Of a stretch of DNA of 64,000 nucleotides, positions 43,564 through 52,341 are shown piece after piece. The notes under the pieces were generated by a model. That model saw nothing but the letters and a program-made list of their open reading frames with translations, made no database searches and had not been told where the DNA came from. A program made the translations under genes and the position numbers. Positions within the stretch are counted from its first letter, which is position 1; every line of letters begins with the position of its first letter. The DNA is taken from positions 1-64,000 of the forward strand of contig JABLXH010000030.1 in assembly GCA_013178155.1 (NCBI GenBank). Reading direction: 5' to 3'. The stretch is from Armatimonadota bacterium (GTDB lineage: Bacteria > Armatimonadota > Zipacnadia > Zipacnadales > UBA11051).

Positions 43564-43587
43564 GGCTTGGCCCCTCCTACGGGCCAG

Positions 43588-44697
43588 TCATTCCTCGAAG
43601 TCGCCCATTGCCATCTGCATGAGCACGGTGCTCCACTCGGAGCGGATGGTACCGAAGACCGTGATGTCATCCTCGGTGCTGTAGAAGTCATTGCCAACGG
43701 CGGTGACGCTGATCCGCAGGATGTCCTCGTCGCCGAAGACCTTCGGCGGCACGATGCAGCTGGTGGCATCACCCGGCAGCAGGATGCCGGCCTCCAGGTC
43801 GTCGCTGATGGTGGTCTCCTGGCGGTAGCCGTAGCGGACGCGCATCGGTGGCTCATCGCGCGTGCTGACCCAGCAGGTCATGTCCATTCTCATGTCGTTC
43901 TGGCCAGCCATCTCCATCTTCTGGCCGTTGACGTGGACGATATAACCCCGGGCGCCAGCGACCGGCTCCCACTCCAGAGTGAAGCCCTCCGCCGGCACAA
44001 CCTCGGAAAAGTCTTCGGGCGCCGTGACCTTCAGCGGTGGCAGGAAACCCGACATCACCGCTGTGCCACCGGTGTTCAGCACATAGTCACCCCGTCCGAT
44101 AACGTTCTCTGGTAGCTTGCTCTCCTGTCCGTAGGCTTCGGGCTCCGGTGCCAACGAGATACGTTCCAAATCCGGCATGGCCATCGCCCCCATCGCGCCC
44201 TCCGGCTCCGGCATCTGAGCCGAGTCGAAGGTGTCAGTGATGGGGCCCCTGGCTATCTCGGGGTGCCAGTACAGCTTGGTCGTCAGTACCATGCGCCCTT
44301 TGGGCTGCGTCGCCGGCTCCTCGTCGCCCTCTTCACCACCGGTGGCGGTGACCGGCTTGGGCACCTCCAACACGAGCCTGTCCTGGGGGAGCTTCAGGTC
44401 GCCCGGTACCGTGACAAAGATCGGGTCAACGGCCTTGGTAGGATACACGGCTCGGCCGGTGATCTCACGACGCGGTTTTCCGGCCTGTTCGCCCCCCATG
44501 CCAGGAAGCCCGGGGATGTTGGGCAGGCCGGGAATGTTGCCCAGGTCCGGCATCCCCGGGATCTTCATCGGCATATCCACCACAGTGGAAAGCGTCAGGT
44601 AGAACGTCTTCGTTCTCTCCTGCTGGGCGTAACCGACGACAGCCAACGCCATCGTCGCAAGAACAGCCAACAGCACGAGCACGTGTCCACGTTGCAC
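43588..44697 (-). CDS. Secreted protein of unknown function with Gly/Pro-rich segment
   Basis: The protein has 369 residues. GTG 44697 is chosen because AGGGGCG lies ~9 bases upstream and it opens a signal peptide (MQRGHVLVLLAVLATMALAVVGYAQQ); the frame extends to 44766 without a signal. Residues ~45-70 form a short collagen-like repeat (IPGMPDLGNIPGLPNIPGLPGMGG). The rest is acidic and beta-rich: residues ~90-130 (FVTVPGDLKLPQDRLVLEV), a fibronectin-like segment ~255-300 (FTLEWEPVAGARGYIVHVNGQ, the usual FN3-like W-x-P-V-x-G-A-x-x-Y pattern) and a C-terminal strand pair. No catalytic motif is seen. It is followed closely by a nucleoside hydrolase and is divergent from the UroD-family gene. 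Confidence 0.65.
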   Translation of the reverse strand: MQRGHVLVLLAVLATMALAVVGYAQQERTKTFYLTLSTVVDMPMKIPGMPDLGNIPGLPNIPGLPGMGGEQAGKPRREITGRAVYPTKAVDPIFVTVPGDLKLPQDRLVLEVPKPVTATGGEEGDEEPATQPKGRMVLTTKLYWHPEIARGPITDTFDSAQMPEPEGAMGAMAMPDLERISLAPEPEAYGQESKLPENVIGRGDYVLNTGGTAVMSGFLPPLKVTAPEDFSEVVPAEGFTLEWEPVAGARGYIVHVNGQKMEMAGQNDMRMDMTCWVSTRDEPPMRVRYGYRQETTISDDLEAGILLPGDATSCIVPPKVFGDEDILRISVTAVGNDFYSTEDDITVFGTIRSEWSTVLMQMAMGDFEE

Positions 44698-44858
44698 AAT
44701 GTATCGCCCCTTTCGGCGATGGGGTATCAGCCTCGGTACTCCTGCACCCATGGCGTTCGCCGCCACAGCAATGTGCTCCTGCCGATGAAGGTGCGGGTGC
44801 CACGCATCAGGAATAGGTCACTTCCTGACATCCATCCTCCCAGGAGCGAACTACTCCC

Positions 44859-45947
44859 ATGCCCACCACCATGACCAGCATCGAGCGCATGACCCGGGTG
44901 CTTAACCGCCAGCCCGTGGACCAGACCCCGATTGCCGTCAGTCCATGGGGCGCTACCATCAACCGCTGGCGTGAGGAGGGCCATATCGGGCCCGAGGAGG
45001 ATGTCCAGGAGCATTTTGGGCAGGATCTTCGCACGGGCGGGTGGCTGAACTCAGTCGCTGACCTGGACTTCGTGCCCGTCACACTGGAAGAGGATGATGA
45101 GACCATCCTCCAGAAAGACGGCAACGGCGCCATGCTGCGCCGGCACAAGCTTCACGACAGCACTCCCGAGCACGTGGACTTCACCGTGAAGGATCGCCTG
45201 GGCTGGGAGGAGCTCATCAAGCCGCGGCTGGTGGACGTGGACCGCCGCCGCATCCCCTTTGAGGGTTACCGCGAGGCCAAGCGTTTCGCCGCGGAGAAGG
45301 AGCGCTTCTTCTGCTGGGCTGGCGTGGCCCCCTTTGAGCAGATGCACCCCGTCTGCGGCCATGAGTACATGCTTCTGGGCATGGCCATGGACCCGGACTG
45401 GGTCAAGGACATGGTGCAGACCTTTGCCAGCATGACCATCAACCACCTGGAGGTGCTCTTCGCCGAAGAGGGGGCACCGGACGGCTTCTTCTTCTATGAG
45501 GACATGGGCTTCAAGCACAAGCCCTTCATGTCCCCCGCCATGTATGGTGAGATTGTCCAGCCTGGTCACGCACGGCTGTTTGATTACGCCCACAGCCTTG
45601 GCTGCAAGGTCATCGTACACTCCTGTGGGTATGTCGAACCTCTGGTGCCGGGGTTGATCGAGGCTGGCATGGACTGCCTGCAGGCCATGGAAGTGAAGGC
45701 CGGTATGGACTTGCCCACGCTCTTCCGACGCTTCGGGGACCGGATAAGCTTCTTCGGCGGCGTGGATGTCCGCTGTCTCATCAGCAATGACCGCGCCCTC
45801 ATTGACGAGGAGATGGACCGCAAGATCCTGCCGGTGGTGCAGGGGGGCGGTGGCTACATCCTGCATTCCGACCACTCCGAGCCACCGGAGGTCAACTACG
45901 AAACGATGAAGTACTTCGTCGAACGGGGGAGGACGCTGGGTAGGTAG
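44859..45947 (+). CDS. Uroporphyrinogen decarboxylase-family (methyltransferase-like) protein
   Basis: The protein has 362 residues from ATG 44859 with AGGAG about 12 bases upstream; M at 44871 is an alternative start. The fold signature is the UroD barrel: MTSIERMTRVLNRQPVDQTPIAV at the N terminus, YEDMGFKHKPFMSP, KVIVHSCGYVEPLVPGLIEAGMDCLQAMEVKAGMDLPTL, and FFGGVDVRCLI with GGGGYILHSDHSEPPEV. The H-S-C-G motif is characteristic of the corrinoid/methyl-transfer branch (MtaA/MtbA-like and related enzymes) rather than haem synthesis HemE, whose Arg-rich start is absent. The acceptor and methyl donor are unknown. It converges on the IspA-type gene with only 19 bases between stops; a GGAGTACTCC palindrome sits in the gap. 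Confidence 0.8.
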   Translation: MPTTMTSIERMTRVLNRQPVDQTPIAVSPWGATINRWREEGHIGPEEDVQEHFGQDLRTGGWLNSVADLDFVPVTLEEDDETILQKDGNGAMLRRHKLHDSTPEHVDFTVKDRLGWEELIKPRLVDVDRRRIPFEGYREAKRFAAEKERFFCWAGVAPFEQMHPVCGHEYMLLGMAMDPDWVKDMVQTFASMTINHLEVLFAEEGAPDGFFFYEDMGFKHKPFMSPAMYGEIVQPGHARLFDYAHSLGCKVIVHSCGYVEPLVPGLIEAGMDCLQAMEVKAGMDLPTLFRRFGDRISFFGGVDVRCLISNDRALIDEEMDRKILPVVQGGGGYILHSDHSEPPEVNYETMKYFVERGRTLGR

Positions 45948-45966
45948 ACAGGAGTACTCCAGACCG

Positions 45967-46851
45967 CTAGTGACGTCGCTTCACCACAAACTCCACCAGG
46001 GCCTCCCAAACCTCGCGGTTCGGGAGGCCTTTGGCTGACTGGAGGGCACGGGCCCCGAAGAGCTCGGCGCGTTCCCGGGCCGCAGCCAACCCCAGCAGGC
46101 CCGGATAGGTGGCCTTGCCCGCAGCGGCGTCAGCGCCAACCGGCTTGCCGGTGGAGGCAGTGTCGCCGTCCACGTCCAGCAAGTCGTCCGTGATCTGGAA
46201 AAGCAGGCCCAGGGCCTCGGCGTATTCGCTCAGTCGCGCTAACTGATCGTCCGGCGCACCGGCCAGGACCGCGCCCGACCGCGACGAGCAGATGATGAGC
46301 TTAGCCGTCTTGTTGAGGTGGATGAACTCGAGTTCTGACTCTGTGCAGGGCCGTCCCTCAGTCTCAATGTCCAGCGCCTCGCCCACCACCAGCCCCCGCA
46401 CTCCAGTATACTCCGCCAGTTCCCGCACGCACCGCAGAACCCGCTCAGGTGCAATGTCGGGCTCCTCTGCCTGGCGCGTCAGACATTCGAAGGCGCCGAT
46501 GATCAGGGCATCGCCGGCCAGCAGCGCTGTGGCTTCGTCGAACTCCACATGACAGGCTGCTCGGCCGTGCCGTAGGTCGCTGTCGTCCACACAGGGCATG
46601 TCATCGTGCACCAGCGTGGCGCAGTGGAGCATCTCAAGCCCACAAGCAGTGGGAAGCACTGTCTCGGGGCGAAGGCCGAAGGCACGTGCGGCCTCCATGC
46701 ACAGAAACGGCCGCAGCCGCTTGCCACCGCTCAGAGCGTGGCGCATGGCGGCCACCAGTCGGGTCGGAACCTCACCGTCGGCGGGGAGGAAGCGCTCGAG
46801 GGCGGGATCAACCCGCTCACGACACACGGCGAGGCGCTGCTCGAGGGTCAC
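45967..46851 (-). CDS. ispA: Polyprenyl (farnesyl/geranylgeranyl) diphosphate synthase
   Basis: The protein has 294 residues from GTG 46851 with AAGGAG about 11 bases upstream. It contains the first Asp-rich motif in bacterial short-chain form (HDDMPCVDDSDLRHGR, DDx4D plus Arg) and the second (ITDDLLDVDGD, DDxxD), with GGKRLRPFL and the LNKTAKLI lysine/phosphate-binding segment between. Residues before the first DDxxD (LEMLHCATLVHDD) govern chain length; I assign a C15-C20 product in general terms. It makes isoprenoid precursors for undecaprenyl-P and quinones. It is the last gene of the ftsEX transcription unit, 24 bases after the LysM/G5 gene. The ispA symbol means the family, not a proven farnesyl product. 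Confidence 0.87.
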   Translation of the reverse strand: MTLEQRLAVCRERVDPALERFLPADGEVPTRLVAAMRHALSGGKRLRPFLCMEAARAFGLRPETVLPTACGLEMLHCATLVHDDMPCVDDSDLRHGRAACHVEFDEATALLAGDALIIGAFECLTRQAEEPDIAPERVLRCVRELAEYTGVRGLVVGEALDIETEGRPCTESELEFIHLNKTAKLIICSSRSGAVLAGAPDDQLARLSEYAEALGLLFQITDDLLDVDGDTASTGKPVGADAAAGKATYPGLLGLAAARERAELFGARALQSAKGLPNREVWEALVEFVVKRRH

Positions 46852-46874
46852 AGCCGGTGACGCTCCTTGGATCT

Positions 46875-47888
46875 TCAGGCAGGAGACGGTGGCGCCGTCC
46901 CCACCAGCACCCGTTTGGGTTGCGGGGCCAGGACCACCTCTTCGCTGAGCACCCTGCGGCTGACCTCGCGCTCATTGTGCATCGTGACCTCGCACCGCAC
47001 ACGCTTCTTGCCGGGCTGACCGGGGTGCTGCACTTTCGTCTGCCCCTGCGGGAGCTTGTCGCTGCGCACGCGGCTGACAGGGGGGGGAATCAGCTCCGTG
47101 CAGGCGGTCTCCTTGATCGTGACGACCGTCAGGCCGACGCCAGGACCCAGGACAGTGAGTTTCTGCCCTACCCGCAGGGTGGTCCCCTTCAGGCCTGGGT
47201 TGAGCCGATAAAGGTCGGCCAGCCTCATCTGCTGCGCCTCGGCTATCCGTTCCGGATAATCCCCAGGCTTCACCGTGTAAGCCCTGGGCGTCGCGCGGGC
47301 CTGCGAAAGCCTCTCCACGCCCTGCAGGATCTCGCTTACGATCTCGCCCGGCGGCACCGTGACCGAACGCAGAACCGGCTCCGGCTTCAGTCGCGTGGCT
47401 TTGACCACCGCGTCGGTCTGGGACGCATAGCGGGCCTTGAGCTTGTTCAGGATGTCAGTTGCCACGCTCTCGTTCGGCACTACCAGCAACCGTGTCCCGT
47501 TGGCCTCAATGGCACAAGCCTCGACGACTACCGTCAGCTTGGGCCGCAAGGCCTTTACGGCCTGACCGACGCTGAGGATCTCGGCGCCGTCCACGGGCCG
47601 CGTCGCATCCTCCCACTTCTCGCGGAAGGTGGCTACCCCCTCGAAGCCCTTGCGCCCCTCAGCCAGCAGGCGCTCCCGCACGGCTGCTGCCGCGCGCTCG
47701 TTCTTGACCATCGCCACTACGGTGTCATTGACGAGAATGGCCCGTCCAAACCGAGGCGTTTTGCCGAAGAGCAGAACGCCCAGCAAGATCACGATGATCC
47801 CGCCAGCGAGGCCCAGCCCGATGCGCTGCACGTGAACCACGTGTTCCAGGCGTGCCAGCTTGCGTTCCAGTTGTCGGGGGTCGTCCAT
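46875..47888 (-). CDS. Membrane-anchored LysM and G5 domain protein
   Basis: The protein has 337 residues. ATG 47888 has GGGAG about 6 bases upstream; the frame is open to 47987 without a good ribosome site. Residues ~1-20 are a basic cytoplasmic tail (DDPRQLERKLARLEHV), ~22-42 a membrane helix (IGLGLAGGIIVILLGVLLFG), so most of the protein is outside. Residues ~50-195 are a duplicated alpha/beta region. Residues ~207-252 are a LysM (AYTVKPGDYPERIAEAQQMRLADLYRLNPGL, LRVGQKLTVL), and ~256-333 a G5 domain (TVVTIKETACTELIPPP, DKLPQGQTKVQHPGQPGKKRVRCEV, KRVLVGT). LysM and G5 bind peptidoglycan/N-acetylglucosamine. Its position between the S41 peptidase and the IspA-type synthase in the ftsEX operon suggests it places the hydrolases on the wall. 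Confidence 0.83.
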   Translation of the reverse strand: MDDPRQLERKLARLEHVVHVQRIGLGLAGGIIVILLGVLLFGKTPRFGRAILVNDTVVAMVKNERAAAAVRERLLAEGRKGFEGVATFREKWEDATRPVDGAEILSVGQAVKALRPKLTVVVEACAIEANGTRLLVVPNESVATDILNKLKARYASQTDAVVKATRLKPEPVLRSVTVPPGEIVSEILQGVERLSQARATPRAYTVKPGDYPERIAEAQQMRLADLYRLNPGLKGTTLRVGQKLTVLGPGVGLTVVTIKETACTELIPPPVSRVRSDKLPQGQTKVQHPGQPGKKRVRCEVTMHNEREVSRRVLSEEVVLAPQPKRVLVGTAPPSPA

Positions 47889-48029
47889 GGCTTTCTCCCG
47901 GGTCGTCCCCAGTGGTACCAACGGACCGACTGGCGACCCCCAATCGCCCAGCCGAGACACAGCGACCCACTCAGGTGCGCCAATCAACGTCAGCCCGTCC
48001 GGCAGCAGCCAGGCCCGGACCTCAGAGAG

Positions 48030-49355
48030 CTACTTGATCCCCATCTTCTCCTTGAGAACACCAAGGGCAAGCCCGACCTGCTTCTCGTGCCATTCCTTGA
48101 ACTTGAGGTCTGTGTCGTTGGGATCGGGTTCTGGGAACGCCCGGTCCGGTTTGACGCCCGGGTTTCCCTCCGCGTCCTTTTCGCCGATATCGCGTTTCTT
48201 TGGCGTCAGGTACAGCGCCGTTGTCAGGAACAGGGCCGAGTCGTCCTGCAGCTCCATAATCGTCTGCACCTTGGCCTTGCCGAAGCTGTGCTGGCCGCAG
48301 ATCGTGGCCCGCCCCAGGTCCTGCAGCGCCCCGGCCAGGATCTCGGAGGCGCTGGCGCTACCGCCGTCAATGAGGACAACCATCGGGATGTTGGGGTCTA
48401 TCGCCTGGCCCCGGATGGCATTGATGGGACGCGGTTCGCCCTCGCGGTTCTTGATCCAGACGATCGGGCCCTCGGGGATGAAGTTGCTGGCCACTTCCAC
48501 AGCCACGTCCAGGATTCCCCCCGGGTCCATGGAGAGGTCCAGCACCAACCCCTTCATGCCCTGATCGGTCAGCTTGTCAAGGGCCGCACGCATCTCCCGC
48601 GGCGCGTTCTGATTGAATTGCCGCAGCCAGATGTACCCGATCTTATTCTGCTCGTCTTTCATCTCAAACTCGACGACCTTGACCTCGATGTTCGCCCGGA
48701 CGACCTTGATCTCCAGCGGTTTGTCGCTCCCCTCGCGCTTCACGGTGAGCACCACTTCGGTACCACGCGGGCCGCGGATAAGGTTGACAACCTCGGTGAT
48801 GGTCAGGCCCTGGGTCGGCGTCTTGTCCACGCGGATGATGACATCGGCTGGCCGCAGCGCCGTCTTGGCCGCGGGACCTTCCGGCAGCACCGAGGAGATT
48901 ACTACCTCCTGCTCACCGGTCTTGGCATTCGTCCTGGCCTCCAGGACGGCCCCGATGCCATCGAAATGCCCCGAGCTGTCCGTCTGGAACTCACGGTACT
49001 CCTCCGGGTCAAGGAACCGGCTGAACGGGTCGTCCAACGACGCCAGCATACCCCTGATGGCGCCGTAGGTAAGCTCCTTCTCCGCCTCGGCGTTCAGGGC
49101 GTGCACATAGTTGTTCAGTATCTTGTCGCGGACTTCCCAGATCACAGCCAGGGCGTTAAGGTTGGTGACCGGGGGAATCTCGGTATCTTCCTTTGGCGTA
49201 CCCAGGGTACCCGAGGTCATCTGGGCCACGCGTGCCGTGACCTCCAGCAGCGTGCCACGCCCCAGCTTGAAGCCGCTGAGAGCCCCTCCCACGAAGGCGA
49301 TGATGGCCACGCAGAGCGCGAGCACAAACAGAACGGCTGACTGATTCCTATGCAC
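48030..49355 (-). CDS. S41 carboxyl-terminal processing protease (CtpA-like)
   Basis: The protein has 441 residues. GTG 49355 has GGAGG 8 bases upstream and starts a membrane/signal helix (SAVLFVLALCVAIIAFVGG). Residues ~60-140 are the helical N-terminal part (YVHALNAEAEKELTYGAIRGMLASLDDPFSRFL). ~150-240 is a PDZ domain (GIGAVLEART, LRPADVIIRVDKTPTQGL). ~250-410 is the catalytic core with the nucleophile Ser in IDGGSASASEILAGAL and the Lys in HSFGKAKVQT, i.e. a Ser-Lys dyad. This is the family that processes or degrades periplasmic proteins, including cell-wall hydrolases. Gene order EnvC-like, S41 matches the conserved envC-ctp pairing seen widely in bacteria. The C-terminal tail is charged. 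Confidence 0.88.
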   Translation of the reverse strand: MHRNQSAVLFVLALCVAIIAFVGGALSGFKLGRGTLLEVTARVAQMTSGTLGTPKEDTEIPPVTNLNALAVIWEVRDKILNNYVHALNAEAEKELTYGAIRGMLASLDDPFSRFLDPEEYREFQTDSSGHFDGIGAVLEARTNAKTGEQEVVISSVLPEGPAAKTALRPADVIIRVDKTPTQGLTITEVVNLIRGPRGTEVVLTVKREGSDKPLEIKVVRANIEVKVVEFEMKDEQNKIGYIWLRQFNQNAPREMRAALDKLTDQGMKGLVLDLSMDPGGILDVAVEVASNFIPEGPIVWIKNREGEPRPINAIRGQAIDPNIPMVVLIDGGSASASEILAGALQDLGRATICGQHSFGKAKVQTIMELQDDSALFLTTALYLTPKKRDIGEKDAEGNPGVKPDRAFPEPDPNDTDLKFKEWHEKQVGLALGVLKEKMGIK

Positions 49356-49401
49356 GTTCCTATCCTCCAACTCGTCCCGGAGGCGGGTCTGGCGCCAGCC
49401 T

Positions 49402-50559
49402 CTAGAAGCTGAGTGGGTTGACCGCTTGCCCGTAGCGCCGCACCTCAAAATGCAGATGGTTGCCGGTCGACCAGCCCGTGCTGTCCACACCGGCGATGAC
49501 CTGACCGCGGCTGACCACCTCACCAACGCTTACCCGCACTGAGCCCCGGGCACAATGCCCGTAGACCGTCGAGATGCCACTGCCGTGGTCAATGATGACC
49601 GTGATGCCGTTGGGGCCCCACCACCCGGCATGTACCACGCGCCCCTTGTCGGCCGCCCGGATCGGACTGCCGCCGGAGGCGCTGAGGTCCACGCCGTAAT
49701 GAAACCTCCGCGTGCCCGTGAGAGGATGGATACGCCAACCAAAGGGGCTGGTAACGCCGCCGGGAACCGGCCTCAGTAGCGACCCGCTCCACTTGCCTTC
49801 ATACGCCCCCGCGCTGCTGCCACCCCGCTGGATCCGCGCCATCATCGCCTCGATGTCCCGGGAGGCCTCGTCCAGTGCCGCCAACTGGCGCTCCGCCTCC
49901 GCACGGTCCTCATTGGCCGCCTTCAGACGCTGTTTGGCCACCGCGGCCTTCTGAGCCACCTCGTTGCGCTCCGCCTGGACTTCGCGCTTGGCTTCTTCCT
50001 CCTCACGCTCTTTCTCCTGCAGTAGCCTTTGCTTGCGGGCGAGTTCCTCCCGCGCAGCCAGCAACTTGGCCAGGAGACTATGATCCCGGTCAGCGATCGT
50101 CTCCGTCATCTCCGCCCGTTCGGCGAAGTCAGCAAAGGTGGTGGAATCCAGCAGGACCTCCAGGTAGGAGGGATTGCCGGCCTCCCACTGGGCCCGGATG
50201 CGGCTCTCCATGCGCTTGCGCTGCACGGCATGGCGCTCCGTGGCCTCCTGGTGCTCCCGACGGACGATCTTGAGTGCGGAGCGCGTGCGGTTGAGACGGC
50301 TGGTGGCCAGGTCGAGGCGGGCCTGCGCTTGGCTAAGCTCGTACTGGGCTCTGGTCAGGCTGTTCTTGGCAGTGGCCTGCTCCGCCTTGATGTTGCGCAA
50401 CTCACGCTTGACCTGCTCCATCTTGCCGCTAATCTGCTGTTGCCGCTGGCGCAGGGAGCGGCGGCTCTGCGCCAGAGCGGGGGTTGTGACCTCGGCCGCA
50501 AGGAGAGCCAGCAGACAGGCTGCAATGGCGACGCCCAACGAGCGAACGCGAAGTGACAT
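49402..50559 (-). CDS. M23 peptidase / EnvC-like murein hydrolase activator
   Basis: The protein has 385 residues from ATG 50559 with AGGAGG 8 bases upstream. Signal peptide ~1-30 (LGVAIAACLLALLAAEVTTPALAQ). Residues ~35-245 are a long coiled coil rich in Arg/Glu/Gln. A short Gly/Ser linker (RGGSSAG) leads to a LytM domain at ~270-385. That domain keeps the metal-ligand motifs: HYGVDLSA (H-x3-D) and NHLHFEV (H-x-H), so, unlike E. coli EnvC, this one could bind zinc and act as an endopeptidase. It likely works with FtsEX: FtsX regulates such coiled-coil/LytM proteins in E. coli and CwlO in Bacillus. It lies 85 bases after ftsX and 47 bases before the S41 gene. Confidence 0.88.
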   Translation of the reverse strand: MSLRVRSLGVAIAACLLALLAAEVTTPALAQSRRSLRQRQQQISGKMEQVKRELRNIKAEQATAKNSLTRAQYELSQAQARLDLATSRLNRTRSALKIVRREHQEATERHAVQRKRMESRIRAQWEAGNPSYLEVLLDSTTFADFAERAEMTETIADRDHSLLAKLLAAREELARKQRLLQEKEREEEEAKREVQAERNEVAQKAAVAKQRLKAANEDRAEAERQLAALDEASRDIEAMMARIQRGGSSAGAYEGKWSGSLLRPVPGGVTSPFGWRIHPLTGTRRFHYGVDLSASGGSPIRAADKGRVVHAGWWGPNGITVIIDHGSGISTVYGHCARGSVRVSVGEVVSRGQVIAGVDSTGWSTGNHLHFEVRRYGQAVNPLSF

Positions 50560-50643
50560 GTGGCTGCCCTCCTAACGCTGGTGATGATGGTGTGTCTGGC
50601 CCAGAAGCCCGGTCCAACACCGCAACGATCAGCGGTGGCCTGC

Positions 50644-51522
50644 CTATACCAGTCTCAGATAGCGCCTCGTGCCGATCAGACTGCCCGCCAGGCCCAGGCC
50701 GACACCCATGACCGCGATTCCCGCCCCCACGAGGGCCAGGAAGTCAAGACCGCGCAGTAAGTCCACGAAGGTCAGGCTGGCCTCGATCCGGGCCTGGAGA
50801 TATGAGTAGCCGCCCACGACCATGACCATGGCCAGCAGCCCGCCCAGGAGCCCCTCGGTGGCACCCTCAACCAGGAAGGGAGCCCGCACGAAGCTATTGG
50901 TGGCGCCCACCAACTGCATGATCCGGATCTCCCGGCGACGGCTGTGCACACCCATCTGGATGGTAGTACTCACCAGCAGCAACGCCGCCACTGCCATCAG
51001 GCCCCCCAGCAGCAGCCCCATCGTCCGCACGCCGGTGGCCACCCGCAGCAGCTTCTCGGCCACATCGCGGCGGTAGCGCACCTTGGCCACACCCTCAAGC
51101 CGACCGGCCCAGTTGGCCACTGCAGCCAGATCCTCCGGGTTGGTCACGGTCACCCTGATCACGTCGGGCAGGGGGTTGTTGATGGCTCCCGCGAGGTCCT
51201 TGTAGGGCAAGTTCACCGCCTTGGCGTACTCCTTGAGCGCTTCCTCCTTCGACACGTAGCGGGTATCCTTAACGCGCGTGTCGGCATAGAGTTGCCTCTC
51301 CAGCTCGTCGTGTTTCACGCCTTCCGCGAGCTCAATGGTGATGACTGCCTCGCGGGCCAGACCGCTGGCCATGTGCTCAAGGTTCGCAGCCAACAGGAAG
51401 AAGCCGCCGACGATGGTCAGTGACACCGCAATATTGCAGACCGCTCCCAGCGTGACAAGACTGTGCCGCCGCAGGCCCGTCCAGGCCTGGGCAAGCACCA
51501 TCTCCACGGCTCTAGGTGCCAT
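50644..51522 (-). CDS. ftsX: Cell-division protein FtsX
   Basis: The protein has 292 residues from ATG 51522, overlapping the ftsE 3' end by 11 bases; GGGGGAA lies upstream. It has four hydrophobic helices: one at ~20-45, then after the large extracytoplasmic loop (~45-165) three more (~175-198, ~225-250, ~265-285). The loop contains ITIELAEGVKHDELERQLYADTRVKDTRYVSKEEALKEY, the family pattern. RREIRIMQLVGATNSFVRAPFLVEG is the FtsX/LolE-type cytoplasmic turn. With FtsE it forms an ABC-type transmembrane complex that gates peptidoglycan hydrolases at the septum. Confidence 0.92.
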   Translation of the reverse strand: MAPRAVEMVLAQAWTGLRRHSLVTLGAVCNIAVSLTIVGGFFLLAANLEHMASGLAREAVITIELAEGVKHDELERQLYADTRVKDTRYVSKEEALKEYAKAVNLPYKDLAGAINNPLPDVIRVTVTNPEDLAAVANWAGRLEGVAKVRYRRDVAEKLLRVATGVRTMGLLLGGLMAVAALLLVSTTIQMGVHSRRREIRIMQLVGATNSFVRAPFLVEGATEGLLGGLLAMVMVVGGYSYLQARIEASLTFVDLLRGLDFLALVGAGIAVMGVGLGLAGSLIGTRRYLRLV

Positions 51523-52198
51523 CGTAGCTTCCCCCCTGCTTGGCGTCCCGCACGATGGTTCCCTGAACCAGATGCACCACTCGCCGACGTAGCTGGTCCA
51601 CGATATGCTTGTCGTGGGTGGCCATGATCACCGTGGTCCCGCTGTCGGCGATCTGGGCCAGCAACTGCACAATGTCCCAGGACGTATCCGGGTCCAGGTT
51701 GCCGGTTGGCTCGTCCGCCACAAGTATCGGCGGCGAGTTGACCAGGGCCCGGGCAATGCATACGCGTTGTTGCTCGCCGCCACTCAACTGATGGGGAAAC
51801 GAATCACCCCGGTCACCCAGGCCCACCAGTTCCAGCGAGATGGGCACCTTCCGGAACTTCTCCGCGCGCGGCGCTCCGACCACATCAAGGGCGAAGCCGA
51901 CGTTCTCGAAAACCGTGCGGTCGGGGAGCAGACGAAAGTCCTGGAAAATAACGCCCACCTTGCGACGCAGAAACGGTACGCGCCGGGCCGGCAGTTGCGC
52001 CACGTCCTGGCCGGCGACAATCACGCGGCCCTCCGTAGCTACCAGTTCCCGATAGACCAGTTGGGCCAGAGTGGACTTGCCGCTGCCGGAGGCGCCGACA
52101 ATGAAGGCGAACTCTCCGCGCTCAACATGGAGATCAACCCCACGCAGCGCCCGTGTGCCGTCCGGATAGACCACCCCGACCGCCTGCATGGTGATCAT
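51512..52198 (-). CDS. ftsE: Cell-division ATP-binding protein FtsE
   Basis: The protein has 228 residues. ATG 52198 (MITMQAVGVVYPDG) has GGAG about 9 bases upstream; ATG 52189 is a close alternative. All ABC ATPase motifs are intact: Walker A GASGSGKST, Q-loop GVIFQDF, signature LSGGEQQRV, Walker B ILVADEP and the H-switch MATHDKH. FtsE-specific RLLPDRTVFENV follows the Q-loop. It energises FtsX to activate the EnvC-like hydrolase regulator encoded two genes downstream. It is the first gene of the transcription unit, with a promoter at 52313-52341. Its last 11 bases overlap ftsX. Confidence 0.93.
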   Translation of the reverse strand: MITMQAVGVVYPDGTRALRGVDLHVERGEFAFIVGASGSGKSTLAQLVYRELVATEGRVIVAGQDVAQLPARRVPFLRRKVGVIFQDFRLLPDRTVFENVGFALDVVGAPRAEKFRKVPISLELVGLGDRGDSFPHQLSGGEQQRVCIARALVNSPPILVADEPTGNLDPDTSWDIVQLLAQIADSGTTVIMATHDKHIVDQLRRRVVHLVQGTIVRDAKQGGSYDGT

Positions 52199-52312
52199 GA
52201 GTGCGGCTCCAAAAGCCGGAGGTATCCGCTGGCCGCCCTTCTGGCGCCGGGCACGCAGGCAGCTACCTCCTCTGCTGTGAACAATGCTGCAAAGCAGGTT
52301 GCAGGAACATAG

Positions 52313-52341
52313 AGTATACCAAAACCAATCCACACACGCAA
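52313..52341 (-). promoter_or_regulatory. Sigma70-type promoter for the ftsEX operon
   Basis: Read leftward: -35 TTGCGT (52341-52336), a 17-base spacer and -10 TATACT (52318-52313). Predicted start near 52306, about 108 bases ahead of ftsE. The -35 lies in the 3' arm of the terminator hairpin at 52338-52382. Confidence 0.7.

Noticed and set aside
44859-45947. HemE, the haem-pathway uroporphyrinogen decarboxylase
   Set aside because: The H-S-C-G motif and a different N terminus place it in the methyltransferase-related branch, and no other haem gene is nearby.
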